A DNA stretch of 64,000 nt from Imperialibacter sp. EC-SDR9 (GTDB lineage: Bacteria > Bacteroidota > Bacteroidia > Cytophagales > Cyclobacteriaceae). The stretch lies in assembly GCF_902498805.1 (NCBI RefSeq), contig NZ_LR701605.1, positions 1-64,000 of the forward strand, read 5' to 3'. A program made the position numbers and the translations under genes. The notes under the pieces were generated by a model that did not search any database, was not told the DNA's origin, and worked only from the letters and a program-made list of their open reading frames with translations. Shown one piece after another: positions 18,172-26,508 of this stretch (its first letter is position 1; every line of letters starts with the position of its first letter).

Positions 18172-18233
18172 AATGTGCGGTAAATATATGACTTAATCTC
18201 CGCATCCTGAAATAAATCCCGCATATTATGCGG
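18166..18233 (-). promoter_or_regulatory. Operator cluster in the Fic gene promoter
   Basis: CCGCATAATGTGCGG (18166-18180) covers the Fic start codon, and CCGCATATTATGCGG (18219-18233) lies upstream; both are near-perfect 15-bp palindromes. A half site CTCCGCAT sits between them at about 18198. Three copies in 68 bp suggest cooperative binding of a dimer, plausibly the winged helix of the Fic protein itself. The remaining gap to 18532 holds REP-like repeats but no gene. Confidence 0.6.
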
Positions 18234-18257
18234 AGAATAGAAAAGCTATTCGCCGCA

Positions 18258-18479
18258 GTGGTGCCCACAGCGAAAGCTGGTGGCGCCAGCTACAAGAGAT
18301 TCAGCCACCCGTAGCATGAGACACAAAAGTTTGGATTGGCCGAAGGAGGCTGTATGACCAGCCTGGCTAATGCGATCTTTCTTTTCAGTAAAACAGCTGA
18401 AACTTTTGTAGTCTTTCGCTGCCTAGTCACTAGCCAGTCGTGCCACCAACCTGGCAGGGGCCATCGTTGTGGGCACGAC
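18258..18479. repeat. Two REP-like palindromes, first site
   Basis: A 31-bp unit at 18258-18288 (GTGGTGCCCACAGC then AGCTGGTGGC) and a 43-bp unit at 18437-18479 (GTCGTGCCACC ... GGGCACGAC) each fold on themselves. Both recur about 1 kb away at 19431-19509, with three mismatches each, in the reverse order. Confidence 0.6.
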
Positions 18480-18532
18480 TTGCGGGACTACTCATCTCCC
18501 CAAAAGATCGACGTGAAATAAGTTGCGAAATG

Positions 18533-18919
18533 TTATTTCTTCTTTTTCTCTCTGGCCTTATCCAGGTTTTCCTCTACCCTGAACTTTACAATTTGGGCAA
18601 TGAGATCCAACGGCAAGGGCTTATCGATGGGAAACTGAACCGAGCCTTTGGCGCCTTTGTAGCCTGCCAGCTCTTTTTTGAAAGCTTCAATACCGGAAGG
18701 GGTGGGGTAAAAGCCGATGTGTTTATCGTAGGCGGCGTAATATACCAGCATGCCCTCAAGCATGAAGGCTGGCATGTTGTAGCTGATCTTCTCTATTGCC
18801 TGGGGGGCTGCTTTTTTGATCGTTGCCCTCAGGCCTTCCATCAGTTGCTGCGTTTTTTCAGGAAATGCGGCGAAGTATTCTTCAACGGTTTTGAATTTGT
18901 GAGAAGGTGCTGCTTCCAT
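18533..18919 (-). CDS. DUF1801 (YdhG-like) protein, paralogue 1
   Basis: A 128-aa cytoplasmic protein of the DUF1801 family: 'VEEYFAAFPEKTQQLMEGLR', 'AIEKISYNMPAF', 'HIGFYPTPSGIEAF' and 'VQFPIDKPLPLDLI' are the family signatures. Some members are called iron-chaperone-like, but a general function is not established. It has a lysine-rich tail (REKKKK). The next gene upstream, six bases away, encodes a close paralogue, so this is a tandem duplication in one transcript. Confidence 0.8.
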   Translation of the reverse strand: MEAAPSHKFKTVEEYFAAFPEKTQQLMEGLRATIKKAAPQAIEKISYNMPAFMLEGMLVYYAAYDKHIGFYPTPSGIEAFKKELAGYKGAKGSVQFPIDKPLPLDLIAQIVKFRVEENLDKAREKKKK

Positions 18920-18925
18920 GGTGTT

Positions 18926-19300
18926 TTACTTTTTTGAGGTAGACTGGACTCTTTGGTTGTTTTCCTTTAGTCTGAATGCTACCAGTTGCGCAATCAGCTC
19001 TAACGGCATTGGTTGGTTTAATGGAAACTGGGCTGTCGACTTTTCAGTAGTAAAGGGAGCTATTGCTTTTTGGAAAGCCTGGTCTCCAGCAGGTACCGGA
19101 TACATACCAATGTGTTTTTTCCAGGCGGCGTACGATACGAGAAAGCCATTTTGCTTAAAGGCCGGCATATTGTAGCTGATCAGCTCTTCTGCCTGGGGTG
19201 CAGCTTGCTTAATTGTTTGCCTCAAGGCTGTTAAAGTCGACTGCACTTCTTCAGGAAAAGTACCGATATACTCATCGACTGATTTGAATTTTGCTCCCAT
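18926..19300 (-). CDS. DUF1801 (YdhG-like) protein, paralogue 2
   Basis: 124 aa, collinear with the downstream copy along its whole length ('VDEYIGTFPEEVQSTLTALR', 'AEELISYNMPAF', 'HIGMYPVPAGDQAF', 'AQFPLNQPMPLELI'). The pair has diverged strongly in the linker regions, so the duplication is not recent. Function unknown. Confidence 0.8.
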   Translation of the reverse strand: MGAKFKSVDEYIGTFPEEVQSTLTALRQTIKQAAPQAEELISYNMPAFKQNGFLVSYAAWKKHIGMYPVPAGDQAFQKAIAPFTTEKSTAQFPLNQPMPLELIAQLVAFRLKENNQRVQSTSKK

Positions 19301-19430
19301 TACCTAATGTTTTTGTAGTATCCGACGTAACAAAAATACCTTTATCCTCATAAATTCCTCCGGTGCAGAAGCGGCAATTGGAGGGGTGGTTTGCGGCAGG
19401 TATATCCGGCTGAGGTACGTTCATCTACAT

Positions 19431-19509
19431 GTCGTGCCACCAACCCGGCAAGGGCCTTCGTTGTGGGCACGACTTGCAGTGGTGCCCACAGCCATAGCTG
19501 GTGGCACCA
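19431..19509. repeat. Two REP-like palindromes, second site
   Basis: The 43-bp unit (19431-19473) and the 31-bp unit (19479-19509) lie back to back here, five bases apart, at the 3' side of the sulfatase gene. Same units as 18258-18479. The composite could act as a terminator or mRNA stabiliser. Confidence 0.6.
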
Positions 19510-19543
19510 CCTAATCAGAGAGTCGGCTGCTTGTAGTCATTCA

Positions 19544-20908
19544 TCATTTAGACAAACTTTCAATTTCCTCATTGCACTGCTTGCGAAGCGCTGCCAGTAT
19601 TTTCTGCGACGCCTTGTCTTGTACCAGGTTTTTTGTTTCCCACGGATCGTTGACAAGGTCGTAAAGTTCTTCAGAATCTGGAATATCCCTGTACCTGAAG
19701 TACTTGTATTTTTCGGTTCGTATGCCCTCACTGGCAGCGATAGGCTTAAAGTTCCAGAGGTGTTCGCAAAGGAAGGCGTCTCGTCTTGGTACAGCCATTT
19801 TCGTTTTTTTGGTGTGGCCGGTGAGGCTCATTCCCTGATAAGACGCTGGAATTTTGGCCTGAGCAAAATCAAGGATGGTAGGGGCAATGTCTACATTCAG
19901 GGCCATGTCCTCTACGGTCTTGTTGCCAACGCCTGATGGGTCATAGATTATGAGCGGCACACGCAGCGATGGCTCATACATCAGCCATTTGCCAGCCAGC
20001 TGACGTTCGCCAAGAAAGTAGCCGTTGTCGCCCATGAGGATGATGACTGTATTTTTATCAACTCCTTTTGCTTCCAGCGCTGTTCGTATTTTGGCGATGG
20101 CTCGGTCTATCCCGCTGATCATCCGGTAGTAGCCCTTTACCATTTGCTGGTATTTTTCCGGGCTATCGAACCGCCAGTTCCAGCGGGCTCGGTTGAAGCC
20201 TTCTCGCACAGGCAACGGCAGCTTCATGAAGTAGCTGTCGTCGGCCATGGCCGGGCCTGGGATAGTCACATTTTTGTACAGGCTATCTACTTCCTGCGGC
20301 CAGAAATACTGCTGCGGTGAGCTATCGTCGGCATGCGGCGCATGGAAGCTAATGGAAAGGCAAAACGGCTTGCCTTCTGGCGCATTTTCGATAAAATCGA
20401 TGGCGTTATCCCTGATCACGTCGGTGGTGTGTTTGTGCCTGGTGCCTTCTTCTACCAGCCTGAAGTAGGCCCCAACGGGCTCAGGCTTGTATACATCGAA
20501 AAGGCTCGTGTCTCTTTTGTTTTCAAAATTGACGCCCATTTTGCCCAAAAATCCGCTGTAGTAGCCCTCACTTTTCAGTAGGGATGGATAACTGTTGTCA
20601 GTGAATTCGTTTTTGACCGGAGGCTGCTGAAAGGTGTAATTATGTTTCCTTTCATAAAGCCCTGTAATGATGGTGGCCCGGCTGGCGGCGCAAATGGGGG
20701 TGGTGACGAAGGCATTTTTGAAGTACACCCCCTCCCTGGCCAGCTTGTCCATTTCCGGTGTTTGAATAATTGTGTTGCCTGCATAACCCAGGGCGTCCCA
20801 ACGCTGGTCGTCGGTGAGAATGAAAACGATGTTGGGTTTGGCACTTTGGCCATAAACGTAACCAGATAAACAAAGGAGAAGGAGGGTCAGGAGGTTTTTT
20901 GACGTCAT
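19544..20908 (-). CDS. Secreted sulfatase (CxASR type)
   Basis: Signal peptide (1 to about 20, VYGQ) followed by a type I sulfatase. 'ILTDDQRWDALGYAG' binds metal, the formylglycine signature is CAASR with C73, 'MGDNGYFLGERQL' is the second metal motif, and the end 'PDSEELYDLVNDPWETKNL' is typical. The alanine in place of proline is accepted in CxAxR sulfatases. At 454 aa it is complete. It would desulfate an unknown glycan in the periplasm. Neighbours give no substrate clue. Confidence 0.88.
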   Translation of the reverse strand: MTSKNLLTLLLLCLSGYVYGQSAKPNIVFILTDDQRWDALGYAGNTIIQTPEMDKLAREGVYFKNAFVTTPICAASRATIITGLYERKHNYTFQQPPVKNEFTDNSYPSLLKSEGYYSGFLGKMGVNFENKRDTSLFDVYKPEPVGAYFRLVEEGTRHKHTTDVIRDNAIDFIENAPEGKPFCLSISFHAPHADDSSPQQYFWPQEVDSLYKNVTIPGPAMADDSYFMKLPLPVREGFNRARWNWRFDSPEKYQQMVKGYYRMISGIDRAIAKIRTALEAKGVDKNTVIILMGDNGYFLGERQLAGKWLMYEPSLRVPLIIYDPSGVGNKTVEDMALNVDIAPTILDFAQAKIPASYQGMSLTGHTKKTKMAVPRRDAFLCEHLWNFKPIAASEGIRTEKYKYFRYRDIPDSEELYDLVNDPWETKNLVQDKASQKILAALRKQCNEEIESLSK

Positions 20909-20932
20909 GGGAGGATCGTTTTTAGCGTAGAG

Positions 20933-21400
20933 TCAGGTTGTCGGTTGCTTCTGTAGCTGCTTCGCAAAGCAGATGCTGCTCGTCATATTGGCATACTGTC
21001 CATAGTTTTCAATTTCAGAGTAGCCAGATTTTTTGTACAACCTAATGGCGTTTTTGTACTGCCTGCCGGTTTCTAAAATACAATATTCGCAGGAAAGCTC
21101 TGTAGCCCATCGCTCTAATTCGTGAAGAATTTTGGAGGCAATTCCCCGCCCTCTGCCTTCAGGAGAAGTGTACATCCTTTTGACTTCCATGGTGGTAGCG
21201 TCGAACTTTTTGATGGCGCCACAGCCGAGAGCTGTTTCTCCATCGTAAGCCACCACCACGTGCCTGATCTTGTCGATGTGATTGTATTGGGCATAAAAGG
21301 CATGGTCTTCACCATCCATGGCTGTCACGTACACATCCAGTTGCTTTACCAACTCTACGAAGGCTGGATTTTCAGAAGTGGTTCGTTGCAGTTGGAGCAT
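20933..21400 (-). CDS. GNAT family N-acetyltransferase
   Basis: 155 aa with the GNAT acetyl-CoA site 'RMYTSPEGRGRGIASKIL' (motif A, R-x-x-G-R-G) near residues 95-112, preceded by 'GCGAIKKFDATTMEVK' and followed by 'LYKKSGYSEI'. The substrate cannot be inferred. It lies 24 bp upstream of the sulfatase on the same strand. Confidence 0.85.
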   Translation of the reverse strand: MLQLQRTTSENPAFVELVKQLDVYVTAMDGEDHAFYAQYNHIDKIRHVVVAYDGETALGCGAIKKFDATTMEVKRMYTSPEGRGRGIASKILHELERWATELSCEYCILETGRQYKNAIRLYKKSGYSEIENYGQYANMTSSICFAKQLQKQPTT

Positions 21401-21442
21401 AAGGAAGAATTTGACTTAGAACCTGCCGTTAGATAGATAATT

Positions 21443-22393
21443 CTAATGGATTTTGAAGGTTATAGGTAAGATCATTTCTACTTTTATCCTCTGGCCTCGA
21501 TGCATTGCAGGCTTCCAGTGAGGAGCACCTGAAATTACCTCTTTCGCAGCCTCATCACAGCCTTCACCAATTCCCTTTAAGACCTCGACGTCAACTATTT
21601 CCCCCTCCTCGTTAATGAAAAATTGAACAAAGACATTTCCCTCAACTCGAGATCTTCGTGCAGACTTTGGATACTTTAAATTTTTGGAAATATAGCTATA
21701 AAATTTAGGCAGCCCCTCGCTTGGTTCAGGTTGTATCACCAGTTCTTTGTAATGGTATTCGGTTCCAATTGAATCGTAACTCACTCCGCTAATCAGAACC
21801 CCTTGTTGATATTTTTCTCTGAAAAACAAAGAGTCATTTTCATATCTACCGAACCATTCTCCATCTCTATCTGAGTTGACTAACCGCCCTTCTATGGTAT
21901 ATTCCTCGTCTTCGACTGATGACTGATAGTCGCCAGTACCATTTGTTACTAACTGTAATCCAGTGGAATCCCATAATTGAATGACCTTTTGTGACTGAGA
22001 AAGTTCTTTGCCAGGTTCAGGTGTCTCAAAAAACCGAGTTTCTTTTTTTACCCCGTTTTTGTGCCAGTATGTCCAATTGCCCACACGTTGACCCTTTTCA
22101 AAATTTCCTTCTGACGACTTCTTGCCATTTTGAAAATAGTAAACAAACCAACCATGCTTAATATTGCCTTTTGGAAGCATGAAGGATCCTGACATTCTGA
22201 GTTGACCACCCATATAATAGTCTTCAACCATTGTCATTTCTGGGTCTGAAATGGAGGGTGTTTTCAACCGATAGTAATCGGCAGTTTCTTTCTTGGTCTC
22301 AATTAATTTTTTATCTAGAAAAAGAGTATCTAGTTGAGCGATACAATCACAGCAGGAAATTAGAAACAGAAGAGAAGAAATATAAAATTTCAT
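21443..22393 (-). CDS. Secreted protein with MORN/YwqK-like repeats and a C-terminal TonB domain
   Basis: Signal peptide (1 to about 19, Cys-rich) then repeats of the 'G.W..Y..NG....E' type ('GWFVYYFQNGKKSSEGNF', 'GNWTYWHKNGVKKET', 'DGEWFGRYENDSLFF') as in YwqK-like antitoxin-repeat proteins. The last ~90 residues are a TonB C-terminal domain ('YPKSARRSRVEGNVFVQFFI', 'HWKPAMHRGQRIKVEMILPI'). It lacks the N-terminal TM-proline arm of true TonB, so energy transduction is doubtful. The gene is more AT-rich than its neighbours. Confidence 0.75.
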   Translation of the reverse strand: MKFYISSLLFLISCCDCIAQLDTLFLDKKLIETKKETADYYRLKTPSISDPEMTMVEDYYMGGQLRMSGSFMLPKGNIKHGWFVYYFQNGKKSSEGNFEKGQRVGNWTYWHKNGVKKETRFFETPEPGKELSQSQKVIQLWDSTGLQLVTNGTGDYQSSVEDEEYTIEGRLVNSDRDGEWFGRYENDSLFFREKYQQGVLISGVSYDSIGTEYHYKELVIQPEPSEGLPKFYSYISKNLKYPKSARRSRVEGNVFVQFFINEEGEIVDVEVLKGIGEGCDEAAKEVISGAPHWKPAMHRGQRIKVEMILPITFKIH

Positions 22394-22462
22394 GTAAATC
22401 TGAGCGTTGAGTTTGTAACGATGGTAATTTGATGCAATGGGTTTCTAGTCGAGTAGGCTTAA

Positions 22463-24265
22463 TTATTTGCTGACCAACGGCTTCAGTGCCTCTCTCATTT
22501 TCACATACCCAGTGGCGTTGGGATGCAAGCCATCTGAGAAAAGGCTTTCGTCAATCTTGTTGTCTTTGTTTAAGAAGATGGCACCCAGGTCAGCGTATTT
22601 TACCTGCTTATTACTGGAAAGCCTGGCCATTTCAAGGTTGAGGTTGGCCACCCTCTGCTCGTTATTTCTTCGTGGCAGAAGTCCCATCATCGTGATTTCT
22701 GCTTTTGGCTGACGGATTTTGATGACGTCCAGTAAAATGCTTAGCCCTTCAAGGATTTCTTCGTCAGTGTTGAGGTGCAAGTTGTTGGTGCCTATCATGA
22801 TGAAGATCTTTTTGGCTTGAAACCCATCCAGCTCTCCATGGTAAACACGCCAAAGCACGTTCTCCACCCTGTCCCACCCATAGGCCTGGTTGCGCATGCC
22901 TGCAGGTGTAAACAGCGTTTTCCACGATTCTTCTTCCACCACTCGTTTCGTGCGGGGTAGGCCACCCCAAAAGTGAATAATAGAATTGGCGAGGAAGACC
23001 ATCTTAGGTGGTTCGTTGGCGTTCATCTGCAGAATTTCGTTGTGACGCTCTTCCCAGTCGTAGTTGTTGGGCTCACGGTATTGGGTGACTGGTTTGGTGG
23101 TGGAAGCGACTCCCACCGGTTCATTCAAAATGGCCCTCAGACTTTTTTCGTAGCCCTGCGCATAGTGAAGCATGCCGAGGTCGGTGGGATGAGTGCCATC
23201 TACCGTATCGTCCAGTCCCAGGCCAATCTCTTCCTTCGTCAGGTAGAAGAGTCCGGTAACTCCTTCTTTCTTCAACTGATAAAAGGCCTCCTGCTGCACC
23301 CGGTTGGCCTTGGTGTATTGCCACTTTCTATCGTCGTTGACAAGGGCGTCGGTATAACCAGCGTTATCCACCAGCAACATTGGTGTAGTGGGATGCTTTG
23401 CTCTCAAAGTACGAACAGACGTTAGTACCCGATCCTTTAGCCCCTGTTCTCCGTTGATGCCAAGCCTTGCCCAGGTGCCAGGAATCAGGTTGGGCAAGCA
23501 GTCGAGCACAAACACTTTGGCGTCAATCTCATTCACGAAATCTACAACGGAGCTGTCGAGGCGGCCATTGCCGCTGAAGGCCAGGTTGATCAGTGGCCTA
23601 TCCATTTTTCGTCCGACAATGGATGTCCAGGCCATGCCGGGGCGGGAGGCGCAGGCACCGTGAGCGATAGAGGTGCCGTACACTACTATGGGCTTTTCTT
23701 TGCGGACAGGAAGTGGTTTGAAATGACTCCCGGTTTCCACGCCTACTTCCAGCCAGGAAACCGAATTGTAAAGCGGCAAATAAAGGCGGTATTCTCGGCC
23801 CAGCTCGTGAAATTGGTCGTTGGGCCTCAGCCCCTCGTAGCGGTAGGTAATGGTATCACCGAAGTTTCGTTTGGCAGCGCACCAGACTTCCTGCCCCTCA
23901 TTGGTAATGGCATAGAGGTCGACGCCGCTCACACCGGTAGCGGGCATGTGATCCATGCCGTTGTTGTTGCCGTCACCTTTTGGCTTAGAAATATATCGAA
24001 CAACGATCTGTGTAGAATTGGAACGAAACCGCACCATAAGGCCAGCTGAATGCTGAGAAAGGTTCCAGACTGCCGGGGGTACTTTCCCTTCGGCTCTGGC
24101 GGGAAGCCGGTCGTAGGGTTCCTTTGTTTCGCCTGCCCAGGCTTGCCCTTCTATAACGGGGAATGCATGTTCGGCTGGGTTCCACCATTTGAGCAAAGAC
24201 TTTTCTTGAGAGAAGGTGTCAAAGGCGACAAGACAAACCACGACAGCGAGTAGGTATTTTTTCAT
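22463..24265 (-). CDS. Two-domain SGNH/GDSL hydrolase
   Basis: Signal peptide (1 to about 19), an SGNH N-terminal beta domain (about 25-180), a first SGNH hydrolase (about 190-380: nucleophile S199 in 'YGTSIAHG', Asp-His pair D356/H359 in 'DGTHP') and a second (about 420-600: S428 in 'LANSIIHFWG', D578/H581 in 'DGLHP'). Both catalytic triads look complete. Such proteins are usually carbohydrate esterases or lipases; this one probably deacylates a glycan in the periplasm. The tandem catalytic domains are unusual. Confidence 0.8.
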   Translation of the reverse strand: MKKYLLAVVVCLVAFDTFSQEKSLLKWWNPAEHAFPVIEGQAWAGETKEPYDRLPARAEGKVPPAVWNLSQHSAGLMVRFRSNSTQIVVRYISKPKGDGNNNGMDHMPATGVSGVDLYAITNEGQEVWCAAKRNFGDTITYRYEGLRPNDQFHELGREYRLYLPLYNSVSWLEVGVETGSHFKPLPVRKEKPIVVYGTSIAHGACASRPGMAWTSIVGRKMDRPLINLAFSGNGRLDSSVVDFVNEIDAKVFVLDCLPNLIPGTWARLGINGEQGLKDRVLTSVRTLRAKHPTTPMLLVDNAGYTDALVNDDRKWQYTKANRVQQEAFYQLKKEGVTGLFYLTKEEIGLGLDDTVDGTHPTDLGMLHYAQGYEKSLRAILNEPVGVASTTKPVTQYREPNNYDWEERHNEILQMNANEPPKMVFLANSIIHFWGGLPRTKRVVEEESWKTLFTPAGMRNQAYGWDRVENVLWRVYHGELDGFQAKKIFIMIGTNNLHLNTDEEILEGLSILLDVIKIRQPKAEITMMGLLPRRNNEQRVANLNLEMARLSSNKQVKYADLGAIFLNKDNKIDESLFSDGLHPNATGYVKMREALKPLVSK

Positions 24266-24292
24266 GAGGTGTTAAAAATAGAATAACGTAAG

Positions 24293-24313
24293 CCCTTTTG
24301 TGCTCGAAAAGGG
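24293..24313 (-). terminator. Short stem-loop downstream of the TraB/GumN gene
   Basis: CCCTTTT and AAAAGGG pair around a 7-base loop in the gap between two leftward genes. No long T run, so a weak terminator at best. Confidence 0.35.
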
Positions 24314-24370
24314 AAAGTCAATCTAATAGTTTTTGCTTAAAAAGCCTTCAGTGAAACTATTGGGTGGTTC

Positions 24371-25255
24371 TCAAATAGCCGAGATCGGCTCTACCACAAA
24401 CCCTCTTTCCCTCAGCTGGCTGATCAACCCGCATTCAAACTGTAGATGGCTTAGGCCGACAGCAACAAAGCAGCTTGAGGACTGGAGATCATCAACGATT
24501 TTTTCCAGCCAGCGGGTGTTGCGGTCGGTGAGTATGAGGCTGTTGCGGCAGGGCTCCGTTAGTCGGTAGTCAAAGGCCATCTGCCGGTACATGTCGGTGG
24601 CTTCGCAGCTTTGGGTATCACCTCCACTCTTTATTAATTCGATAAGCCGGGACAGGCGTTTTTTATGCACTTTTGGTGGCATGCCTTCAATGTCTTTCCT
24701 GATTAATTCCAGTTGCTCTTCAGCCGTTTCCAGCCCTAACACTTGCTTGCCTGCCTGCTTGGCAAGAAAGCCGATATAGTCGTCGATTGAAAGATTGGGG
24801 TCAGCGGCGGATCTTGTGTTGCAGGTGTTAATGGTGTATTCCCTGTTGAGAGCTGCGTGCAGTTCCTCAGGCCGCAGCTTTTCAAAGTTGGCGGGACTGT
24901 TTTGCAAGTGCTCTCGTAAGTAGGCCAGGTCAGCTTTTGTCAGGTATTTTGACCATTGAGTGTCAGCCGTACGGGCGTTCACGATATCGTTGGCTGTGTG
25001 CCCGGGCCCGGGGTCTGATTCTGTAATCACGATATCCGCTGCCATGAGTTTGTCCTTCGCATTTTTCAGTGTATCAAAGAAAGACTTGCTAAGGGCGTGG
25101 TGGGTGCCGAAGAGGTAGGATTCAACTGAGCCATCTGGTGAAACAACTCGAAACAGGAGCGTACGGCGTACCTCACCCTGGCGGTTGTTGGCAGCGAGCC
25201 TTCCGGCGATAAAGCCGAGGAATATTGCAAGAAGAATAGATGCAAATTTTTTCAT
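24371..25255 (-). CDS. TraB/GumN family protein
   Basis: Signal sequence (1 to about 22) then the TraB/GumN fold: 'SYLFGTHHALSKSF' at the N-terminus, 'DIVITESDPG', a helical middle ('DDYIGFLAKQAGKQVLGLE' with its conserved glutamate) and the C-terminal 'CFVAVGLSHLQFECGL'. The GTHH and GLSHL motifs mark a putative metal-dependent hydrolase related to TIKI proteases. Its substrate is unknown. Length (294 aa) is normal. Confidence 0.85.
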   Translation of the reverse strand: MKKFASILLAIFLGFIAGRLAANNRQGEVRRTLLFRVVSPDGSVESYLFGTHHALSKSFFDTLKNAKDKLMAADIVITESDPGPGHTANDIVNARTADTQWSKYLTKADLAYLREHLQNSPANFEKLRPEELHAALNREYTINTCNTRSAADPNLSIDDYIGFLAKQAGKQVLGLETAEEQLELIRKDIEGMPPKVHKKRLSRLIELIKSGGDTQSCEATDMYRQMAFDYRLTEPCRNSLILTDRNTRWLEKIVDDLQSSSCFVAVGLSHLQFECGLISQLRERGFVVEPISAI

Positions 25256-25392
25256 CAGTCAGTGTTGTATCTACTCAAATATCCTTGAGTATGCCTTGGT
25301 CAAATAGAGGAAGCCAGCTATGATTTTAATTGCCAAAATTGCGAGGTTATTGCGCAGCAGGATAGTAAAAACTGGACAAAAGATGTTTAGCT

Positions 25393-26220
25393 TCAGTTTC
25401 TTGTAAAAATGGGCATCTGCAAATCCCTCGGAGCTTTCAGGTATTCGCCGGGTGTCAGGCGTGTGAACTTCTTCATTTCTTTTATAAAGTGCATTTGGTC
25501 GTAAAAACCATTGTCGTGGGCAATGCTGGTGAGGTTGACCTGGCTGGCTTTGTTAGTGGCTTTCAGTGTATGAAACAGCCGAATCAACTGCCCGCACTGC
25601 TTGGGTGACACGCCCAGGTTTTGCATGAATTTTCTCTCAAAGGTTTTTATGATGACGCCGGTTTCTTCCGCCAGATCGAGTATACGGTGAGCGCCCCTTC
25701 CATCCACAATGCGGTTAATCAGGTAGTCGAAAGTGGCATCGGCCTGCCGGTTGAGTGTCAGCAGTCTTTTCATAAAGTAGGTTTCGATAAGCCTAACCCT
25801 ATTTAGCAAGCACTGGGTTTCAAAAAGCTTGCTCTCCAGCTCCAGCATATCTTTTCCAAAAAGGTCTTCAATGGGAATTGACTGATTGACGGTTTCCTGA
25901 AGGCCTGGCTTGATAAATGGATAGAGCCCATAAGGCTTGAAGCGAACAGATATACCCATTTCTCCATCTACCTTCACATCCTGAGCAATAGTTTTGAGCC
26001 CGGAGAGGTGACTACCCAAAACCTCTACTTTGTCTGAGCCGTCTTTTATTTTTCTTTCCAGCGTGCCAGAGGTAAAGATTAGCTCCACTGTATTGTCGGG
26101 CACCACCAGGTAGGTTCGCCCTTTGTTTTCAGGCCGCTGCGTATAGCTTTCTGTCCACACACAGTCGATATATCGACTAAGCACGCTGTTCAGCTTAAAC
26201 TCCTGGTACTCATAAATCAT
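25393..26220 (-). CDS. AraC family transcriptional regulator
   Basis: 275 aa. The N-terminal half ('VWTESYTQRP', 'LVVPDNTVELIF', 'GISVRFKPYGLYPF') matches the DUF6597-type sensor of this regulator subgroup. The C-terminal ~100 residues hold two helix-turn-helix motifs ('FERKFMQNLGVSPKQCGQLI', 'ASQVNLTSIAHDNGFYDQMH'). The signal and targets are unknown. The nearest genes do not form an obvious regulon. Confidence 0.85.
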   Translation of the reverse strand: MIYEYQEFKLNSVLSRYIDCVWTESYTQRPENKGRTYLVVPDNTVELIFTSGTLERKIKDGSDKVEVLGSHLSGLKTIAQDVKVDGEMGISVRFKPYGLYPFIKPGLQETVNQSIPIEDLFGKDMLELESKLFETQCLLNRVRLIETYFMKRLLTLNRQADATFDYLINRIVDGRGAHRILDLAEETGVIIKTFERKFMQNLGVSPKQCGQLIRLFHTLKATNKASQVNLTSIAHDNGFYDQMHFIKEMKKFTRLTPGEYLKAPRDLQMPIFTRN

Positions 26221-26329
26221 ACTGATGCTCTTATGATCGTATGGAGGAGTATACTTTGGTTGTTAGAATTTGTTGCAAAACTGTGGTGAGTGGTTGGAGT
26301 TGTTAAGCGATAGGCTGGTAAACCAAATG

Positions 26330-26457
26330 AGGGTGTCTCAAAAGTCCTAACTGGATGTCAGGTTGAGCTTGTCGAAACCTTGTTATTAGTCCTAATAAGC
26401 ATTTCGACAGGCTCAATGTGACAATTACGTCAGCTAAAGGACTTTTGAGACACTCTC
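26330..26457. repeat. 128-bp palindromic dispersed repeat, copy 2
   Basis: Arms AGGGTGTCTCAAAAGTCC (26330-26347) and GGACTTTTGAGACACTCT (26439-26456) pair, with inner GTTGAGCTTGTCGAAA and TTTCGACAGGCTCAA pairing as well. Its left half matches the reverse complement of the right half of 13791-13934. It lies downstream of the CE15-like gene's end and upstream of the AraC gene's start. Confidence 0.65.
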
Positions 26458-26508
26458 CCTGGTCACATACCATATCAAATCAGGCCCACACTTAGGTTGC
26501 AGCCTGAG

